This document shows positions 1 through 5,295 of a stretch of 5,295 nucleotides of DNA, in pieces. Where the stretch lies: positions 1 through 5,295 of the forward strand of contig CATXTS010000123.1 in NCBI GenBank assembly GCA_958402495.1. Reading direction: 5' to 3'. Numbering within the stretch: the stretch's first letter is position 1; each line of letters opens with the position of its first letter. The notes under the pieces were generated by a model. The model saw only the letters and a list, made by a program, of their open reading frames with translations, was not told the DNA's origin and did no database searches. Origin of the DNA: an uncultured Clostridiaceae bacterium. GTDB lineage: Bacteria > Bacillota > Clostridia > TANB77 > CAG-508. A program made the translations under genes and the position numbers.

Positions 1-2
1 TA

Positions 3-2105
3 ATTGTTGCTTTACCAGGAGCACAGTTACCAGGTGATTTGAAAATTAAAAAAGGTGTTATCAGAGGAATTGAATCCAATGGTATGCTTTGTTCTATAGC
101 AGAATTAGGATTAGAAAGTAAGTTCTTAAAACCAGAAGATAAAGAAGGAATTCATGAATTACCAATAGAGGCTAAAGTAGGAGAAGACCCGATTGCTTTT
201 ATGCAAATGGATGACCAAGTAATTGATTTTGATTTGACAGCTAATCGTGGAGATTTATTAAGTATATTGGGAATGGCACATGAAATAGCAGCTATTTATG
301 ATAAACCAGTTAGACCAATTAAGTTAGACTATACAGAAAACAAAGACAATATAGAAAATCATTTTAAAGTAGAAGTAAACACACCAAATTGTTCTATTTT
401 CTTAGCCAAGAAAGTAGAAAATGTAGTAATTACAGATAGTCCAGAATTTATAAAAAATCGATTAATAGCTTCTGGTATTAGACCAATTAACAATGTGGTA
501 GATATTAGTAACTATGTTATGTTAGAAACTGGGCAACCACTTCATTATTATGATGCCGATAAATTACATGGAAAATTAGAAGTCAGAATGGCCAATGAAG
601 CAGAAGAATTAACCACATTAGATAATATTCAAAGAAAATTATCTACAGAAGATATCGTGATTTCTGATGGAAATAAGGCTATCGGTTTAGCTGGTGTTAT
701 GGGTGGCTTAGATACAGAAATTACGGAGAGTACCAAAAATATAATCATTGAATCAGCTATATTTGACCCTGTAAAAATTAGAAAAACAGCTAAAAGTATT
801 TTAAGAAGTGAAGCAAGTAGTCGTTTTGAAAAAGGATTGGACCCTAATAGAACCTATATGGCAATTGAAAGGTCTTGCCATTTATTAGAAAATTATGCAA
901 AAGCAACAATTGTAGGTGGCATAGCTAAATACGATACTACTACATTAGAAGACACGAAAATAGCCATTACTTTTGAAAAAATCAATCAAGTATTAGGAAC
1001 CATTGTACCCAAAGAAGCCGTATTAGACGTATTTAGAAGACTAGGCTTTACTTATCAAGTACAAGAAGAAACCATTCAGGTATCTGTTCCAAAAAGAAGA
1101 ATCGATATACATATACCAGAAGATTTAATAGAAGAAGTAGGACGTATATATGGGGTTAACAATATAGAAGGTAGATTACCAGCTTTACCAATAAAAGCAG
1201 GAAGTTATGATAAAGTAACCAGACAAATCAGAAATAAAATGATTGATTTAGGACTAAATGAAACACTTTCTTATATTTTAGTAAATGATAAAGAAGCCAA
1301 AGATTTTACAAAAGATGATAGTGAATTGGTAAAATTATCTGACCCTATGACAGAGGAAAGAAATACCCTAAGACATAGCATACTACCATCTTTAGTAAAA
1401 ATCTATGAGTACAATAAAGCACGCAACAATAAAGATGTATCTATTTTTGAAATAGGAAAAGCCTTTTATAAAAAAGGTGAAGAATATGGAGAAATCAATA
1501 AAATCGCCTGTTTAATGACTGGGGAATTTTACCAAGCAATGGGAGAAAATAAAACAGTAGATTTTTATATGTTAAAGGGGATAGTAGAAGAACTATTAGA
1601 TTTCTTAGGTTACGCAGGTAGATATAGTTTTGTGGTAAATGAACAAATACCAGAAGAATTACATCCAGGACAAAGTGCTATGATTAATGTCAACAATGAT
1701 ATAGTCGGCGTTATGGGAAGAGTACATCCAGCTAAACTAAAAGAAGCGGTATATGTTTTAGAAATAGACTTAGATAAATTTCTAGATAAAAAAGTAGGAA
1801 AGATGAGATACAAAGAAATATCTAAATATCCAAGTGTTAAGAAAGACCTAGCTTTTATAGTAGAAAAACAGGTAACAGCAGAACAAATAGCAAAAGCAAT
1901 TAAAAAGGCAGCAGGTTCACTACTTCTAGGAAGCCAAGTATTTGATGTGTATACAGGAACTGGTATTGAAGAAGACAAAAAAAGTATTGCATACTCTTTA
2001 GAATTAGGTGCGCAAGATAGAACCCTAACAGACGAAGAGATTAACCAGGTATTAGAAAAAATCATTACAACTCTAGAAAAACAAGGAGCCATGTTAAGAA
2101 GATAA
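3..2105 (+). CDS. pheT: Phenylalanyl-tRNA synthetase beta subunit, 5'-truncated by window edge
   Basis: Beta chain of the cytoplasmic alpha2-beta2 enzyme that charges tRNA-Phe; beta binds tRNA and edits mischarged Tyr-tRNA-Phe. The frame is open from base 3 (IVALPGAQLPGD then LKIKKGV), so the TTG at 39 is an internal Leu codon and not the start. About 700 codons are present; the family is usually near 790-800, so roughly the first 90 residues lie outside. Order seen: end of the EMAP/OB-fold tRNA-binding domain (SNGMLCSIAELGLE); B1 motif NRGDLLSILG; B3/B4 editing domain with GQPLHYYD and GLAGVMGG (about 684-707); B5 domain ending in VPKRRIDIHIPEDLIEEVGR (to about 1150); B6/B7 catalytic-like core with LRHSILPSL, FEIGKAF and LHPGQSA; C-terminal FDX-ACB anticodon-binding domain from KYPSVKKDLAF (about 1824) to the TAA stop. 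No frameshift or internal stop. Normally pheS lies just upstream; that and any T-box leader are outside the window. Identification is very secure. Confidence 0.97.
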   Translation: MVALPGAQLPGDLKIKKGVIRGIESNGMLCSIAELGLESKFLKPEDKEGIHELPIEAKVGEDPIAFMQMDDQVIDFDLTANRGDLLSILGMAHEIAAIYDKPVRPIKLDYTENKDNIENHFKVEVNTPNCSIFLAKKVENVVITDSPEFIKNRLIASGIRPINNVVDISNYVMLETGQPLHYYDADKLHGKLEVRMANEAEELTTLDNIQRKLSTEDIVISDGNKAIGLAGVMGGLDTEITESTKNIIIESAIFDPVKIRKTAKSILRSEASSRFEKGLDPNRTYMAIERSCHLLENYAKATIVGGIAKYDTTTLEDTKIAITFEKINQVLGTIVPKEAVLDVFRRLGFTYQVQEETIQVSVPKRRIDIHIPEDLIEEVGRIYGVNNIEGRLPALPIKAGSYDKVTRQIRNKMIDLGLNETLSYILVNDKEAKDFTKDDSELVKLSDPMTEERNTLRHSILPSLVKIYEYNKARNNKDVSIFEIGKAFYKKGEEYGEINKIACLMTGEFYQAMGENKTVDFYMLKGIVEELLDFLGYAGRYSFVVNEQIPEELHPGQSAMINVNNDIVGVMGRVHPAKLKEAVYVLEIDLDKFLDKKVGKMRYKEISKYPSVKKDLAFIVEKQVTAEQIAKAIKKAAGSLLLGSQVFDVYTGTGIEEDKKSIAYSLELGAQDRTLTDEEINQVLEKIITTLEKQGAMLRR

Positions 2106-2150
2106 AAGGAAAATAAGAAATCATAAGAAGAAAAATTAAAGAATCAGGAA

Positions 2151-2199
2151 AAAAGGGACGGGGTAGTTTTGTTTAAAACAAAATTACCCCGTCCCTTTT
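2151..2199 (+). terminator. Long GGGACGGGG/CCCCGTCCC hairpin, probable (bidirectional) terminator
   Basis: Bases 2151-2173 pair with 2177-2199 around a 3-nt loop: 23 consecutive pairs with a single G-U wobble (2166/2184). The stem has a GC-rich lower block (2155-2163 with 2187-2195) and an A/T-rich upper part. It begins 46 nt after the pheT stop. On the + strand the T-run after the GC block is only four T and lies within the stem. On the - strand the hairpin would be followed by six T, so termination could work both ways. The unusually long, near-perfect stem and the GGGAC/GTCCC ends also fit a dispersed palindromic (REP/MITE-like) element; that alternative needs a genome search. The hairpin is certain as a sequence feature; the terminator role is inferred. 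Confidence 0.65.
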
Positions 2200-2236
2200 A
2201 GTTCACCAAAATAAGAACAAAAACATATGATGTAGT

Positions 2237-2242
2237 AGGAGG
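2237..2242 (+). promoter_or_regulatory. Shine-Dalgarno of the small membrane protein gene
   Basis: AGGAGG, a full consensus ribosome binding site, lies 8 nt before the ATG at 2251. It fixes the start codon of the 117-residue gene and is good evidence that this short frame is translated. Confidence 0.85.
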
Positions 2243-2250
2243 CAAAAAAT

Positions 2251-2604
2251 ATGGGAGAATTTATTTTAAATGCTATTTTATGGACATTAGCCTTATATGG
2301 ATTGTTAGAAATTATAAAAACAATTTTAAACATATATACATATACCAACTTAAAAGCAGAAGGCATCTATTTAATTATCGCAGTCAAAAACCAAGAAAAT
2401 AAAATAGAAGGATTTATGCGTTCTTTACTATTTAGGGTAATTTATGGAAAAGAAGAAAATATAAAAAATATAGTCTTAACAGACTTAGATTCCGCAGATG
2501 AAACAGCAGCCATTGTTAACAAATTAGGTAAAGACTATGATTGTTTAAAAGTAATGAATTGGAAAGAATGTAAAGAAGTCATAGACAGCATCAAAAATAA
2601 CTAA
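2251..2604 (+). CDS. Small single-pass membrane protein with a short glycosyltransferase-2-like domain, function unknown
   Basis: 117 residues, ATG start behind a consensus AGGAGG. Residues about 4-29 (FILNAILWTLALYGLLEII onward) form one hydrophobic helix. No positive charge precedes it and Lys residues follow, so the C-terminal part is probably cytoplasmic. Residues 39-114 read like the first part of a GT-A fold: a beta strand then NQE (IIAVKNQENKIEG, 42-54; compare the V..yNEe..I of family-2 glycosyltransferases), and a second strand ending TDLDSADETAAI (77-88; compare DDGSTDeT). The downstream DXD-type metal site and acceptor region are absent, so a complete transferase is unlikely. This may be a small regulatory or binding relative, or a remnant. 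It contains two Cys (98, 107). The gene stands alone between two GTCCC-rich hairpin elements and I find no convincing promoter of its own, so read-through from pheT is possible. The gene is well supported; the fold assignment is a motif-level inference. Confidence 0.85.
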   Translation: MGEFILNAILWTLALYGLLEIIKTILNIYTYTNLKAEGIYLIIAVKNQENKIEGFMRSLLFRVIYGKEENIKNIVLTDLDSADETAAIVNKLGKDYDCLKVMNWKECKEVIDSIKNN

Positions 2605-2612
2605 CCAGATGT

Positions 2613-2661
2613 GTCCCCGTGGACAAAATTGTCCATCGGGACCAGGTCCCAATGGACAGTT
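2613..2661 (+). repeat. GTCCC-rich structured element with two alternative hairpins
   Basis: It starts 9 nt after the stop at 2604 and has three related arms. Arm 1 (2613-2626) pairs with arm 2 (2629-2642) with one C-C mismatch and one G-U. Arm 2 extended (2627-2642) pairs better with arm 3 (2646-2661), with one C-A mismatch, one G-U and a 3-nt loop. Arms 1 and 3 share GTCCCnnTGGACA, so arm 2 can pair with only one of them at a time. There is no T-tract directly at the stem; a run of six T occurs 11 nt later (2673-2678). It could be a dispersed palindromic element, a 3' end structure of the small gene, or part of control near the recD2 promoter. The pairing is seen directly; the role is unknown. 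Confidence 0.6.
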
Positions 2662-2688
2662 GCAAATTAGTCTTTTTTCTGATAGAAT
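2660..2688 (+). promoter_or_regulatory. Probable sigma-A promoter for recD2
   Basis: TTGCAA (2660-2665; 4 of 6 to TTGACA) and TAGAAT (2683-2688; 5 of 6 to TATAAT) are separated by exactly 17 nt. Transcription would begin near 2695, giving a leader of about 40 nt before the recD2 start. The -35 hexamer overlaps the last bases of the preceding hairpin. This supports recD2 as its own transcription unit. Confidence 0.6.
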
Positions 2689-2720
2689 GAGAATGATGTT
2701 AGAAGGAACTATTGTTTAGA

Positions 2721-2728
2721 AAAGAGGA
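2721..2728 (+). promoter_or_regulatory. Ribosome binding site deciding the recD2 TTG start
   Basis: AAAGAGGA lies 6 nt before TTG at 2735. The match is moderate, with GAGG as core. A run of seven T (2730-2736) spans the spacer and the first two bases of the start codon. The chosen start matches where RecD2 proteins usually begin (M-x-x-x-G-x-V-x-x-I-I-Y). Confidence 0.6.
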
Positions 2729-2734
2729 CTTTTT

Positions 2735-4972
2735 TTGGAAATTAAGGGTGAAGTAAAAGAGATTATTTATCAAAATGAAATAAATAGCTATACAGTGGCT
2801 ACATTTGAAATGCAGGAAGCAGAAATAATTATTGTGGGTTATCTTCCTTTTATTAATGTGGGGGATACTTTACATTTGGTTGGCAAAATGGTGACTCATC
2901 AAGATTATGGTGAACAGTTTAAAGTGGATACTTTTGAAAAGTTGATGCCAGAGTCTTTGGGAGCATTGGAGAGATATCTAGCAAATGGTACCATTAAAGG
3001 GGTAGGGCCTGCTACGGCTAAGAAGATTGTAGATACTTTTAAAGAGGAGACGATTTCGGTTTTGAAATTTGAACCAGAGAAGCTGACTTGTATTAAAGGG
3101 ATTCATCATGAAAAGGCAATTCAGATTGCAGAAAGTTTTGTGGAAAATTGGGAGTTATGGCAGATTGTAGGTTTTCTAGAGAAGTTTGGTATTGGTGTAC
3201 AGAATGCTAAGAATGTATATAAGGCTTTGGGAAGTCATGCAGTAGAAGAGATACAAAATAATCCCTATGTGTTAGTAGATGTGGCTAATCATGTGGATTT
3301 TAAGAAGATTGACCAGATGGCTATGGAGTTAGGATTACCTTACAATTTTGAGAAACGTATTAAAAGTGGTATTAAACATGCTATTTTATGTGCAACAGTA
3401 AATGGTCATTGCTGTGTGCTAAAGGAAAATTTAGTTACTTATTGTGTGGATTTACTAAAAGTTTCTGAAGAAGAGATTGAAGAAAATCTGATAGAAATGA
3501 AAGTGAAAAATCAAATTGTAGAAGAAATAAGAATGGATAGTGAAGATAGGGAAGCGACTTGGATTTATTTAACACCATTTTATCAGGCAGAAGAAAATAT
3601 TGCGACTAGGCTTTCTATTTTAAGTAAAGCTAATAATATGAAGTATATAGAACATATGGATAAAGAACTGAAAAATATAGAAAAAGAATCGGATATAGAT
3701 TTATCTGAGAAACAAAGGGAAGTCATTCAGTGTATGAATGAGCATAATGTGTGCATTATAACTGGTGGACCTGGTACTGGAAAGACGACAATTATTAAGA
3801 CAATTATGGAATTATATAAAAGACATGGTAAAAAGCCTGTTTTATGTGCTCCTACAGGAAGAGCTGCTAAACGTATGACAGAGACTACAGGGGAAGAGGC
3901 TAAAACCTTACACAGGTTATTGGAAATTGGAAAGATTGAAGAAGAAGGAAAAATAGCGAGTGTAGATTTTGAGGTAGCTCCTTTAGATGCAGATGTTGTA
4001 ATTGTGGATGAGATGTCCATGGTAGATTTATTTTTAATGAATTATTTGGTAAAGGCATTATACCAAGGGACGAAGCTAGTTTTAGTTGGTGATGTGGACC
4101 AGTTACCTTCAGTGGGTCCAGGTAGTATTTTGAAAGATTTAATTGCTTCTAAACAGATTCCAACTATTGTTTTGGACAAAATTTTTAGACAAGCGGCAAA
4201 AAGTAAGATTATTTTAAATGCCCATAGAGTGAATGAAGGGGAGAACTTCTTAAGTAAAGAAGATACGAAAGAACAGGAACTAAAAGAGGATTTCTTTTTT
4301 ATTAAAGAAGCAAACTTGGATAGAATGCTTGGACAAGTCATTTCTTTATGCCAAGGTCGATTAAAAAATTATGGTGATTATGATTTCTTTAAAAATATAC
4401 AGGTAATTACCCCTACTAAGAAAGGTTTATTGGGTACTAGAGAGTTGAATAAACAATTGCAACAAGCTTTGAATCCAGAAAATGATGCTTTATTAGAGAA
4501 GAAAATAGGAGATACGACTTTTAGAGAACAAGACCGTATAATGCAAATCAAGAATAATTATGATTTGTTTTGGGAGAGAAAAAATCCTACTTATGAAACT
4601 GGTTCTGGTGTTTTTAATGGCGAGTTGGGAACTATTTTAAAAATTAATGAAGAAGATAAGTTAGTAATGGTCCAATTTGATGATGAAAAAGTGGCATGGT
4701 ATCCTTTTCAAGATTTAGACCAGATTGAACATGCTTATAGTATTACTATTCATAAAGCACAAGGCAGTGAGTTTGATGTGGTGATTATGGTGATTCCACA
4801 ATCGTCTCCTATGTTACTAACTAGAAATTTATTGTATACAGGTATGACTAGAGCTAAGCAATTGTTAATTGTGATAGGAAATAGTTCTACGATAGATTTT
4901 ATGATAAATAATACAGATACCAAAAAGAGGAATACAGGTTTAACTTACAAATTAGAAAATATGATTTTTTAA
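2735..4972 (+). CDS. recD2: RecD-like ATP-dependent 5'-3' DNA helicase (SF1B, RecD2 type)
   Basis: 745 residues, the usual length for RecD2, complete from TTG to TAA. RecD2 helicases unwind DNA 5' to 3' without RecB/RecC and act in repair and replication-fork stability. Order: N-terminal OB-like domain (about 1-75); helix-hairpin-helix region with GTIKGVGPATAKKI (85-98) and LTCIKGI (117-123); linker to about 330; helicase core. Motifs: Walker A GGPGTGKTT (344-352, Lys350), then the Ia-type APTGRAAKRM, Walker B VDEMSM (424-429, Asp425 and Glu426), motif III GDVDQLPSVGPGS (452-464), FRQA (484-487, Arg485), SH3-like 2B region with FNGELG, IHKAQGSEFD (672-681), and YTGMTRAK (701-708) carrying the arginine-finger-type motif VI. 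All key residues are intact, so it should be active. RBS and promoter are noted separately. It uses GAG, AAG and TTG codons more freely than pheT. No hairpin with a T-tract follows the stop, so termination is not explained. Confidence 0.96.
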   Translation: MEIKGEVKEIIYQNEINSYTVATFEMQEAEIIIVGYLPFINVGDTLHLVGKMVTHQDYGEQFKVDTFEKLMPESLGALERYLANGTIKGVGPATAKKIVDTFKEETISVLKFEPEKLTCIKGIHHEKAIQIAESFVENWELWQIVGFLEKFGIGVQNAKNVYKALGSHAVEEIQNNPYVLVDVANHVDFKKIDQMAMELGLPYNFEKRIKSGIKHAILCATVNGHCCVLKENLVTYCVDLLKVSEEEIEENLIEMKVKNQIVEEIRMDSEDREATWIYLTPFYQAEENIATRLSILSKANNMKYIEHMDKELKNIEKESDIDLSEKQREVIQCMNEHNVCIITGGPGTGKTTIIKTIMELYKRHGKKPVLCAPTGRAAKRMTETTGEEAKTLHRLLEIGKIEEEGKIASVDFEVAPLDADVVIVDEMSMVDLFLMNYLVKALYQGTKLVLVGDVDQLPSVGPGSILKDLIASKQIPTIVLDKIFRQAAKSKIILNAHRVNEGENFLSKEDTKEQELKEDFFFIKEANLDRMLGQVISLCQGRLKNYGDYDFFKNIQVITPTKKGLLGTRELNKQLQQALNPENDALLEKKIGDTTFREQDRIMQIKNNYDLFWERKNPTYETGSGVFNGELGTILKINEEDKLVMVQFDDEKVAWYPFQDLDQIEHAYSITIHKAQGSEFDVVIMVIPQSSPMLLTRNLLYTGMTRAKQLLIVIGNSSTIDFMINNTDTKKRNTGLTYKLENMIF

Positions 4973-4974
4973 TA

Positions 4975-5006
4975 GAATTCATAAATTAATATTGACTTAT
5001 AAATTC
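4975..5006. repeat. Inverted repeat overlapping the -35 of the downstream promoter
   Basis: GAATTCATAA (4975-4984) and TTATAAATTC (4997-5006) are inverted copies with one mismatch and a 12-nt spacer. The spacer and first base of the right arm hold the TTGACT -35 hexamer. This is a position where an operator could sit, but A/T-rich sequence forms such repeats by chance. It has no T-tract and is not a good terminator for recD2. Confidence 0.3.
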
Positions 5007-5020
5007 TACAATGTTACTAT
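4992..5020 (+). promoter_or_regulatory. Probable extended -10 sigma-A promoter for the repeat-protein gene
   Basis: TTGACT (4992-4997; 5 of 6 to consensus), a 17-nt spacer, and TACTAT (5015-5020; 4 of 6) preceded by TGT (5012-5014), the extended -10 signature. The start would be near 5027, giving a leader of under 30 nt with the Shine-Dalgarno in it. The gene after recD2 can therefore be transcribed independently. Confidence 0.65.
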
Positions 5021-5038
5021 ATTTATATAGTTATGAGG

Positions 5039-5046
5039 AAGGAGGG
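5039..5046 (+). promoter_or_regulatory. Strong Shine-Dalgarno fixing the TTG start at 5055
   Basis: AAGGAGGG, with GGAGG ending 9 nt before TTG at 5055. The nearby ATG at 5033 lies upstream of it, in another frame that soon stops. The first in-frame ATG (5100) has no comparable site. The TTG is therefore the best start. Confidence 0.75.
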
Positions 5047-5054
5047 TAGAGAAA

Positions 5055-5295
5055 TTGGAAGAGAAAACTTTAAATCAAATATTAGATATAGTACTATACA
5101 TGCAGCAAGATGTTAGAGAAATAAAAGAAGAACAAGTTGCTATTAGAAATGAGCAAAGAGAAATAAAAGAAGAACAAGTTGCTATTAGAAATGAGCAAAG
5201 AGAAATAAAAGAAGAACAAGTTGCTATTAGAAATGAGCAAAGAGAAATAAAAGAAGAACAAGTTGCTATTAGAAATGAGCAAAGAGAAATAAAAG
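5055..5295 (+). CDS. Tandem-repeat, coiled-coil-like protein, 3'-truncated by window edge
   Basis: Eighty codons are visible from TTG 5055 and the frame is still open at the window end. The first 20 residues (beginning MEEKTLNQILDIVLYM) contain a short amphipathic or hydrophobic stretch with no clear signal peptide. From residue 21 the protein is a perfect repeat of REIKEEQVAIRNEQ (14 residues, two heptads), four full copies plus the start of a fifth. Ile recurs every seven residues (positions 3 and 10 of each unit) among Glu, Lys, Arg and Gln, as in a highly charged coiled-coil or single alpha-helix. I do not recognise a named family and assign no function; a cytoplasmic structural or scaffolding role is only a guess. 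It has its own promoter and a strong RBS, so it is probably expressed. The C-terminal part, which could carry a domain or membrane anchor, lies outside. Confidence 0.8.
   Translation, partial: MEEKTLNQILDIVLYMQQDVREIKEEQVAIRNEQREIKEEQVAIRNEQREIKEEQVAIRNEQREIKEEQVAIRNEQREIK
5115..5295 (+). repeat. Perfect 42-bp direct tandem repeat inside a coding region
   Basis: Units start at 5115, 5157, 5199 and 5241, and a fifth begins at 5283 and is cut after 13 bases. All four full copies are identical base for base, with no spacers. The period is 14 codons, so gain or loss of units keeps the reading frame. Identity even at silent positions points to recent expansion or ongoing homogenisation. Confidence 0.97.

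Noticed and set aside
39..41. TTG at 39 as the start of the pheT frame
   Set aside because: The frame is open back to base 3, and the residues before it (VALPGAQLPGD) belong to the conserved tRNA-binding domain of PheT; the gene simply begins outside the window.
1610..2092. 160-codon open frame on the - strand inside pheT
   Set aside because: It lies antisense to the conserved FDX-ACB and core regions of pheT, has no recognisable domain and follows from the codon bias of the + strand gene.
2202..2231. Promoter TTCACC-18-TATGAT for the small membrane gene
   Set aside because: The -10 match is good (5 of 6), but transcription would start at about 2238, inside the AGGAGG site, leaving no usable ribosome binding site.
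2184..2366. 60-codon - strand frame overlapping the hairpin and the small membrane gene
   Set aside because: It has no domain, runs through the hairpin, and is antisense to a frame with a consensus RBS.
2627..2678. Rho-independent terminator from the second hairpin and the six-T run
   Set aside because: The T-run begins 11 nt after the stem, too far for a canonical terminator, and it sits in the spacer of the recD2 promoter.
3727..4341. Two - strand open frames (3727-4020 and 4042-4341) inside recD2
   Set aside because: They are antisense to the Walker A to motif IV region of a complete helicase and show only low-complexity residues.
5094..5282. 62-codon - strand frame with repeating LLISNSNLFFFYFS
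   Set aside because: It is the reverse complement of the 42-bp repeat; the + strand has promoter, RBS and start, while this frame has none that I can see.
5115..5295. CRISPR array
   Set aside because: Units are directly abutting and identical with no spacers, and they are in frame within a coding sequence.

Overview
The window is a strongly A+T-rich, low-GC Gram-positive (Bacillota, most likely Clostridia) chromosomal segment. The basis is the A/T-ending codons with AGA and ATA in frequent use, AGGAGG-type Shine-Dalgarno sequences, TTG start codons, sigma-A-like promoters, and the PheT and RecD2 protein types. The exact genus cannot be read from the sequence. All genes supported here lie on the + strand.

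Layout. (1) 3-2105: most of pheT, the beta subunit of phenylalanyl-tRNA synthetase, cut at its 5' end by the window edge. (2) 2106-2250: an intergenic gap with a near-perfect 23-bp hairpin built on GGGACGGGG/CCCCGTCCC (2151-2199), probably the pheT terminator and possibly a dispersed palindromic element. (3) 2251-2604: a 117-residue protein with one N-terminal membrane helix and a short domain that looks like the start of a family-2 (GT-A) glycosyltransferase fold. (4) 2605-2734: a second GTCCC-rich structured element (2613-2661) whose central arm can pair with either neighbour. It abuts a good sigma-A promoter (TTGCAA-17-TAGAAT, 2660-2688) that should drive recD2. (5) 2735-4972: recD2, a complete SF1B DNA helicase of the RecD-like type with TTG start. 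(6) 4973-5054: a short gap with an extended -10 promoter (TTGACT-17-TACTAT) and a strong Shine-Dalgarno. (7) 5055 to the window end: the start of a gene whose product is made of identical 14-residue coiled-coil-like repeats, encoded by a perfect 42-bp tandem repeat, running off the right edge.

pheT and recD2 are ordinary housekeeping genes (translation; DNA repair) and the window shows no obvious joint pathway. Hairpins and separate promoters suggest three or four independent transcription units. The points most worth a second look are the perfect in-frame tandem repeat gene, the two GTCCC hairpin elements bracketing the small membrane gene, and the small glycosyltransferase-like membrane protein itself. 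I see no clear evidence of a novel defence or mobile system.
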